Position numbers and translations under genes: made by a program. The notes below the pieces were generated by a model. The model was not told the DNA's origin. It searched no databases and saw only the letters and a program-made list of their open reading frames with translations. Below are positions 6,992 through 11,371 of a DNA stretch of 11,371 bases, piece by piece; the stretch's first letter is position 1, and each line of letters begins with the position of its first letter. Source of the DNA: CAZMMV01 sp964567475 (GTDB taxonomy: Bacteria; Bacillota; Clostridia; Tissierellales; Tissierellaceae); assembly GCA_964567475.1 (NCBI GenBank), contig CAZMMV010000056.1:1-11371 (forward strand), given 5' to 3'.

Positions 6992-7894
6992 TTAAATATC
7001 AATATTATTCCATTTCCAATTAGCAACAAATTCCTTGAATTTTTCTTCTACAGGAGAAAGATATCTATTATTGCAATATACTAAGCTAAAATTTCTATTA
7101 AGATTTAAGTCCTTAACTTCATATTGCTTCAACCGTCCTGAAGCAACTTCATGCTTTACTGAAATATTAGATGCAAAACTAATACCAACATTTAAAGCTA
7201 CCATTTTTTTTAGTGCTTCCAAGCTATAGTTAATTGTTTGGGATCGAAATATGTTTAAATCAAGTTTTTTTGCTTTCAAAGCATTTTCAATAAGTTGCCT
7301 TGTGCCAGAACCTTCTTCTCTGAGTACAATTTCTTCTCCTATTAAATTTTGAATAGTAATAGGATTAGTGGCAAAAGTTTTTTCAGGAGAAGTAATTAGC
7401 ACCAATCTGTCCTCAAAAAAATCTATATATTTAATTCCTTCATAAGAATATTTTGCTCCAATAAATCCAAAATTGATTATTCCTGAAAGAATTTCTTCTG
7501 CTACTTCTTTAGAATCTTTATGATGTATTGAGAAAAGAACTTTGGGATAAGATTTCTTAAATGCCTTAATAATATGGGGAAGGAGATACTGTTCTGGTAT
7601 AGTACTAGCACATATTTCTAGTACTCCTTCAATATTATTTTTATGTTGATTAACTGCTAAGTTAGCTTTATCTCGAATATTGAGTATTTCTATTGCATAT
7701 GGGAAAAACTCTATACCTCCTTTAGTTAGGGTAATATTTTTATTTCTATCAAATAATATTATTCCAAATTCTTTTTCTAATTTTTGAATATTGCTAGTAA
7801 TAGCTGGTTGTGATAGAAACAAAGTATCTGCTGCCTTAGAAAAACTTCTTTTACGCGCAACAGCAATAAAACATTCTAATTGTTTAAATTCCAT
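6992..7894 (-). CDS. LysR-type transcriptional regulator of the selenium locus
   Basis: The 300-residue protein has the standard LysR length and layout. The N-terminal winged helix-turn-helix (about residues 1-60) contains the family signature: FIAVARKRSFSKAADTLFLS followed by QPAITSNIQKLEKEFGIILF. The effector-binding domain covers about 90-295. It is read away from the yedE-selD operon, the usual LysR arrangement in which the protein controls the divergent genes and itself. The effector is not visible, but a selenium or sulfur compound is the natural inference. The ATG at 7894 has AAGGAGG 8 bases upstream on its strand (7903-7909). Confidence 0.92.
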   Translation of the reverse strand: MEFKQLECFIAVARKRSFSKAADTLFLSQPAITSNIQKLEKEFGIILFDRNKNITLTKGGIEFFPYAIEILNIRDKANLAVNQHKNNIEGVLEICASTIPEQYLLPHIIKAFKKSYPKVLFSIHHKDSKEVAEEILSGIINFGFIGAKYSYEGIKYIDFFEDRLVLITSPEKTFATNPITIQNLIGEEIVLREEGSGTRQLIENALKAKKLDLNIFRSQTINYSLEALKKMVALNVGISFASNISVKHEVASGRLKQYEVKDLNLNRNFSLVYCNNRYLSPVEEKFKEFVANWKWNNIDI

Positions 7895-7986
7895 ATATGT
7901 GTCCTCCTTAATATTGTCGTTGTAAAATATTAAAATTGTTTTTAATAAGCATACTATTTTATTATTTAATACCTAAGCCTTAACAT

Positions 7987-8001
7987 ATAGATTTTATCTA
8001 T
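7987..8001. promoter_or_regulatory. Candidate LysR operator
   Basis: ATAGAT-TTT-ATCTAT is a perfect dyad of 6-bp arms and has the T-N11-A form of LysR-family boxes. A looser outer symmetry, CCTTA 7978-7982 with TAAGG 8008-8012, surrounds it with almost the same centre. It lies in the 191-bp divergent gap, about 93 bases from the regulator's ATG and 85 from that of yedE. Confidence 0.5.
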
Positions 8002-8020
8002 TTTTAATAAGGTTAATACA

Positions 8021-8049
8021 ATGATATTATTTAGTCATACTAGTATTAT
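8021..8049 (+). promoter_or_regulatory. Candidate promoter of the yedE-selD operon
   Basis: ATGATA at 8021-8026 and TATTAT at 8044-8049 are 17 bases apart; the -35 is poor (four of six), as is usual for promoters that need an activator. TATACT at 8047-8052 is an alternative -10. A palindrome, ATACTAGTAT, at 8037-8046 overlaps the spacer and -10 and could be a second protein-binding site. Confidence 0.4.
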
Positions 8050-8085
8050 ACTATATTTAATAAAAAAGGGGGCTTGTAAAGAAAT

Positions 8086-9168
8086 ATGAAAAATTCATTA
8101 GCAACTAAACGAGGTATCATAGGAGTTGGTATTATTATTGGAGTATTGGCTTCACTTTTACAATTGTGGGGGAATCCTGGAAATATGGGTGTTTGTGTAG
8201 CTTGTTTTGTAAGAGATATTACAGGAGCTCTTGGTTTGCATAGGGCAGGCGTTGTTCAATATATGCGACCAGAAATTATGGGTTTTGTTTTAGGGTCATT
8301 TATATCAGCATATATTTTTAAAGAATTTAAGTCACGCCTTGGATCGGCGCCTATAGTGAGATTTATCCTTGGTTTTTTTTCAATGATTGGTGCACTTATC
8401 TTTCTTGGATGTCCATGGAGAGCTATTCTTCGACTGGCAGGAGGAGATTTAAATGCTATTTTAGGATTACTTGGTCTAGCAGGAGGTATTTGGATTGGAA
8501 CATTGTTTCTTAAAAATGGATATAATCTTGGATCCAGTCATAAAACCTATACATCTGTAGGATGGATCTTTCCAATTATTATGTTGAGCTTTTTAGTTTT
8601 AATGTTCTTTAATCCAATGATTGCAGGTCAAAATGAAAGTGGTGTGCTTTTTTATAGTCTTGAAGGTCCAGGGTCACTTCATGCGCCTTTATTTATTTCT
8701 TTAGTGATAGGTTTGATAATAGGTTTTTTAGCACAGAGAAGTCGTTTTTGTACAATGGGAGCAATACGTGATCTAATACTTTTTAAACAGACACATCTTT
8801 TTATGGGATTAGTAAGTATGACAATTGCAGCTTTTATAATGAATTTAGTATTAAATCAATTTAAGCTTGGTTTTGTAGATCAACCAGTAGCCCATACTAT
8901 GCATATATGGAATTTTGGTGGTATGGTTCTTGCTGGATTGGCTTTTGCTCTTGCAGGAGGATGTCCTGGACGCCAACTTTTCTTATCTGGAGAAGGAGAT
9001 GGAGATGCTGCAGTATTTGTAATAGGGATGATTGTTGGTGCTGGTTTTGCACACAACTTTGGACTGGCTAGTTCTGGTGCTGGTGCAACAACTGCAGGTA
9101 TAGTTGCACTTTTCATAGGTTTAGTATCATGTCTATTAATTGGTTTTACTATGAAAGAAAGTTTTTAG
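8086..9168 (+). CDS. yedE: YedE-family putative selenium transporter
   Basis: An integral membrane protein of 360 residues with about nine to ten helices, of the YeeE/YedE family. Family members beside selD are thought to import a selenium compound. Characteristic stretches are visible: GNPGNMGVCVACFVRDITGA with C37 and C40, VQYMRPEIMGFVLGS, FLGCPWRAILRLAGGD with C109, SRFCTMGAIRD with C222, and AGGCPGRQLFLSGEGDGDAA with C293. The paired GCPWR and GCPGR segments show the two-fold internal repeat of this family; the cysteines probably handle the chalcogen during transport. The ATG is preceded by AAAAAAGGGGG (8062-8072) at a rather long 13 bases. It is the first gene of the operon and is divergent from the LysR gene. 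Substrate is inferred from context, since related YeeE proteins move thiosulfate. Confidence 0.92.
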   Translation: MKNSLATKRGIIGVGIIIGVLASLLQLWGNPGNMGVCVACFVRDITGALGLHRAGVVQYMRPEIMGFVLGSFISAYIFKEFKSRLGSAPIVRFILGFFSMIGALIFLGCPWRAILRLAGGDLNAILGLLGLAGGIWIGTLFLKNGYNLGSSHKTYTSVGWIFPIIMLSFLVLMFFNPMIAGQNESGVLFYSLEGPGSLHAPLFISLVIGLIIGFLAQRSRFCTMGAIRDLILFKQTHLFMGLVSMTIAAFIMNLVLNQFKLGFVDQPVAHTMHIWNFGGMVLAGLAFALAGGCPGRQLFLSGEGDGDAAVFVIGMIVGAGFAHNFGLASSGAGATTAGIVALFIGLVSCLLIGFTMKESF

Positions 9169-9180
9169 GAGGGATTAAAG

Positions 9181-9402
9181 ATGAATAATATTATTGATGC
9201 TAAGGGCTTGTCATGTCCTCAACCAGTTATACTAACATTAAAAGCAATTAAAAAATCAAAAAATGATGAGTTAATTATTTTAGTTGATACAGAGACTTCA
9301 AAAGAAAATGTAAGCCGATCTGCTGAGTCTAAGGGTTGGAAAGTTGCGGAAGTTGAACTAGTAGATGATGAATACAAAATCATATTAAGAAAGGAAAATT
9401 AA
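9181..9402 (+). CDS. TusA/SirA-like carrier (YedF N-terminal domain type)
   Basis: The 73-residue protein is one complete TusA/SirA domain: DAKGLSCPQPVILTLKAIK with the CPxP motif (C12-P13-Q14-P15), whose cysteine carries persulfide in TusA. The C-terminal half has the usual DTETSKENV and KIILRKEN strands. In selenium loci the matching protein is YedF, normally about 200 residues with a second domain; here the TusA-like part is a separate gene and a different domain follows in the next gene. It probably holds sulfur or selenium as a persulfide or selenopersulfide on C12. AGGAGGG (9167-9173) overlaps the yedE stop and sits 7 bases before the ATG. Confidence 0.88.
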   Translation: MNNIIDAKGLSCPQPVILTLKAIKKSKNDELIILVDTETSKENVSRSAESKGWKVAEVELVDDEYKIILRKEN

Positions 9403-9403
9403 T

Positions 9404-9940
9404 ATGTTTAAGAATTTTAGAAAGAAAAAGTTAGAAAATAATTCTGAAAAACATGATCGGGGTATACTAGTTTTTCAGAATACAACAGAAGTTATAAGGG
9501 CGGAAAATGTATTGAAAACCCAGGGTTGGAAAATAAAAGTAATGGGGCCACCTCCAAATATACGTAGTGGATGTGACCTGGTAATAGAATTCCCACTGAT
9601 AGAAGAATTATCTATTCTTAGAAGCTTATCAAAGGTAAACATTAGTCCTATTCAAGTTGTAGTTGTGAATGAAGATTTGCTAGAACCGGTTAATCTTCTT
9701 CATGAAAAGGAATTTGGAAAATACCTTATGATAAGAGCTGCTAATATGAAAATAACAGTTGATAGAGATACAAAAATAATTGTAAATATATCAGGAGGCG
9801 GTTGTCCTGATGTTCCTTACTTGGCTGAAAAAATGGTAAATAAATATTTAGATGAAGTTCAACAGCCTAAAGATATAGGTTATACTTTATGTGCTTATGC
9901 TCTTCAGATTGCTTATGATAGGATGGTGGAATTATGTTAG
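9404..9940 (+). CDS. DUF3343-like protein with extra Cys-containing C-terminal domain
   Basis: The 178-residue protein starts one base after the stop of the TusA-like gene, so translation is coupled. Residues about 19-66 resemble DUF3343, a putative selenium/sulfur carrier fold: GILVFQNTTEVIRAENVLK, then GPPPNIRSGCDLVIEF with C57 in the place of the conserved family cysteine. DUF3343 proteins are usually about 80 residues, so the remaining 110 residues are an extension I do not recognise. It contains NISGGGCPDVPYLAEKMV (C134), GYTLCAYALQIAYDRM (C163) and a C-terminal cysteine, C178. A basic, probably flexible N-terminal tail precedes the fold. The setting between a TusA-like carrier and selD suggests a role in handling selenium. 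The last 7 bases overlap the next gene. Confidence 0.8.
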   Translation: MFKNFRKKKLENNSEKHDRGILVFQNTTEVIRAENVLKTQGWKIKVMGPPPNIRSGCDLVIEFPLIEELSILRSLSKVNISPIQVVVVNEDLLEPVNLLHEKEFGKYLMIRAANMKITVDRDTKIIVNISGGGCPDVPYLAEKMVNKYLDEVQQPKDIGYTLCAYALQIAYDRMVELC

Positions 9941-10803
9941 GTATTGTAGGAACTATTCCAGTAGAAGATTTTCCACTTGTTTTAGGTACAGTTTCTTTAG
10001 AAGGAGATTGTATTATTGTTGGAAACAATAGTATAAAAGTAAATCGTGGAACACCTGCAATGATAGCAGCTGCAATAAAAACCTTGAATTATATGGGTAA
10101 ATCTAATCCTTTCTGCTATTTAGTAGGAGATGTTGGAAATGGGAATGGATGTAGAATTCTTTATAAAGAGTTAGAAGATAATATTATAAATACATCTTTT
10201 GAGGCATTGGCCCTTCATTATTTTCAACCCGAAGTAGCTTTATTTAAGAATGTTATTGCAGAGATTGAAAAAATGTCAAAAAAACCAATTTTAATAGCAG
10301 ATGCAGGTTTTATGTATGTTGCTAAAATGGGAGGAGATGCTTCATTTTTTGATTTATTTACACCTGATGCTGGTGAACTTGCTTATTTAGCAGATGAAAA
10401 AGCTCCTCATCCTTTTTATACTAGAGGATTTATATTACATGAAGATAATCAAGTTCCAGATTTAATAAAAAGGGCCTATCAATATAATAATGCAGCATCT
10501 TATCTTCTTGTTAAGGGAGAAAAAGATTATATAGCTAATAAAAAGGGTATAATGGAAATAATAGATAGTCCTATTGAAGAAGTAATGGAAGCCATAGGAG
10601 GTACAGGTGATACGTTAACAGGTATTGTATCTGCCTTAGTTTCTTCAGGCATAGGCATAGAAATGGCATCAGCTAAAGCAGCGCTAGTTAACCGATTAGC
10701 TGGATTTTATGCTAAACCTACTCCGGCAACACAAATTTATGATATTATCAAACAAATTCCTAGGGCTCTTGAAGAGGTATTTAAAAGCCAGAGTAGTTCA
10801 TAG
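9934..10803 (+). CDS. Ribokinase-superfamily protein, NnrD-like, in the selenium operon
   Basis: The 289-residue protein has the fold signatures of the Carb_kinase branch of the ribokinase superfamily, which includes ADP/ATP-dependent NAD(P)H-hydrate dehydratase (NnrD). These are LIADAGFMYVAK, FTPDAGELAYL (T143-P144-D145-A146-G147-E148) and the nucleotide-binding, anion-hole motif G222-G-T-G-D226, where the aspartate is the usual catalytic base. The N-terminal GTPAMIAAAIKTL resembles the substrate-side helix of NnrD. However, TPHPGE of typical NnrD is TPDAGE here, and the N-terminus is shorter, so the substrate may differ. Start ATG 9934 overlaps the previous gene by 7 bases. The position directly before selD makes a selenium-linked role plausible, but a metabolite-repair enzyme cannot be excluded. 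Confidence 0.8.
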   Translation: MLGIVGTIPVEDFPLVLGTVSLEGDCIIVGNNSIKVNRGTPAMIAAAIKTLNYMGKSNPFCYLVGDVGNGNGCRILYKELEDNIINTSFEALALHYFQPEVALFKNVIAEIEKMSKKPILIADAGFMYVAKMGGDASFFDLFTPDAGELAYLADEKAPHPFYTRGFILHEDNQVPDLIKRAYQYNNAASYLLVKGEKDYIANKKGIMEIIDSPIEEVMEAIGGTGDTLTGIVSALVSSGIGIEMASAKAALVNRLAGFYAKPTPATQIYDIIKQIPRALEEVFKSQSSS

Positions 10804-10833
10804 AGACTATTAGTTAAATTAGGAGGTAATTTT

Positions 10834-11371
10834 TTGACAAAGAGACTAACAGAACTATCAAAAACTTCAGGGTGAGCAGGTAAAATCGGACCAGATATAT
10901 TGACGCAGGTTTTGCGTCAACTACCAAAAATGAGTGATGAAAGATTATTAGTAGGGCTTGAAACTTCTGATGATGCAGCTGTTTACAAAATAGATGATAA
11001 TTTAGCGATGATTCAAACATTAGATTTTTTTACACCTGTTGTTGATGATCCCTTTACTTTTGGACAAATAGCAGCGACAAATTCTCTATCAGATGTATAT
11101 GCTATGGGAGGAGAGCCAAAGCTTGCTATGAATATAGTTTGCTTTCCAAATTGCTTAAGTCCAGATGTATTGGCAGAAATATTGAAAGGTGGATATGATA
11201 AAGTAAAAGAAGCAGGAGCTGTAGTAGTTGGAGGACACACAGTAGAAGATGATGAGCCAAAATACGGGCTATCCATTACAGGTTTTGTTCATCCAGATAA
11301 AATACTGACAAATAGTAATGCTAAAGTAGGAGATGTTTTAATAATTACAAAACCTTTAGGTCTTGGTATAA
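10834..11371 (+). CDS. selD: Selenophosphate synthetase with selenocysteine (partial, runs off the end)
   Basis: SelD makes selenophosphate from selenide and ATP. The frame begins at TTG 10834, 6 bases after AGGAGGT (10821-10827), and stays open to the window end except for TGA at 10873-10875. The product reads TKRLTELSKTSG-U-AGKIGP; U14 aligns with catalytic Cys17 of E. coli SelD and K17 with Lys20. Downstream the family signature continues without interruption: LETSDDAAVY, IQTLDFFTP, TFGQIAATNSLSDVYAMGG, VVVGGHTVEDDEP and TKPLGLGI. About 179 of some 345 residues are present. The residue matching E. coli Cys19 is glycine (G16). A hairpin after the TGA supports selenocysteine insertion over a nonsense mutation. 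It is the last visible gene of the yedE operon, 30 bases after the kinase gene. Confidence 0.95.
10873..10875 (+). other. In-frame UGA codon for selenocysteine (residue 14 of SelD)
   Basis: TGA lies in the SelD frame exactly where the family has its catalytic Cys or Sec. Conserved SelD sequence lies on both sides of it in the same frame, so neither a stop nor a frameshift explains it. Confidence 0.9.
10876..10925 (+). promoter_or_regulatory. Bacterial SECIS-like hairpin in selD
   Basis: TTGACGCA 10900-10907 pairs perfectly with TGCGTCAA 10913-10920 around the loop GGTTT, and an outer GGTA 10879-10882 can pair with TACC 10922-10925. The loop begins with two G residues followed by U, as bacterial SECIS loops do, for example in E. 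coli fdhF. The loop begins 33 bases after the UGA, further than in fdhF but compatible with the broader bacterial pattern. It would recruit SelB with Sec-tRNA. Confidence 0.75.

Noticed and set aside
8880..9116. Leftward open frame inside yedE
   Set aside because: It is a Pro/Ala-rich shadow of the Gly/Ala-rich membrane protein on the plus strand.
10834..10875. selD as a pseudogene with a nonsense codon
   Set aside because: The TGA is at the catalytic Cys/Sec position, the frame is intact after it, and a SECIS-like hairpin follows.
10814..11276. Two leftward open frames over the end of the window
   Set aside because: They lie antisense to clear SelD coding sequence, have no recognisable domains, and reflect codon bias on the opposite strand.
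1..11371. CRISPR arrays, insertion sequences, tRNA or rRNA genes
   Set aside because: I saw no regularly spaced repeats, transposase-like proteins, terminal inverted repeats or conserved RNA-gene sequences in the window.

Overview
This window looks like the chromosome of an anaerobic, probably spore-forming, selenium-using low-GC Firmicute of the class Clostridia. The reasons are the very AT-rich sequence, strong GGAGG-type ribosome binding sites, TTG and GTG starts, and a selD gene with an in-frame UGA that is best read as selenocysteine. The species cannot be named from this sequence alone.

Region 1 (1-4972) reads rightwards. It holds the 3' end of an unrecognised gene, then a 644-residue von Willebrand factor A (VWA) protein with an intact metal-binding (MIDAS) site. 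Next come a membrane-anchored PdaC-like polysaccharide deacetylase with all five NodB motifs and a lipoprotein of unknown function that resembles DUF4300. The block closes with a perfect 27-bp terminator hairpin. The deacetylase has a sigma-E-like (mother-cell sporulation) promoter candidate.

Region 2 (4973-6967) is a compact three-gene unit with its own sigma-A-type promoter and its own terminator. It encodes two short membrane proteins that are paralogues of each other, sharing a Y-x-G-I-G-G motif, and a membrane-tethered extracellular Cache sensor domain with no signalling output domain. The first gene has no ribosome binding site next to its ATG. A strong GGGGGAGG lies 73 nt upstream, and the RNA between them can fold into a three-way junction that leaves an effective spacing of about 8 nt. 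I do not recognise this unit as a described system, and it is the best candidate for something new here.

Region 3 (6992-11371, running off the end) is a selenium-metabolism locus. A LysR-type regulator is read leftwards. Divergent from it is an operon of a YedE-type selenium transporter, a 73-residue TusA/YedF-like carrier with a CPxP motif, a DUF3343-like protein with an extra Cys-containing C-terminal domain, a ribokinase-superfamily (NnrD-like) protein, and selenophosphate synthetase SelD. SelD starts at TTG, carries UGA in place of the catalytic Cys codon, and has a SECIS-like hairpin just downstream. A 15-bp dyad with LysR-box geometry sits between the divergent genes. The likely logic is uptake of a selenium compound, hand-over of reduced selenium by small carriers, and activation to selenophosphate, under LysR control.
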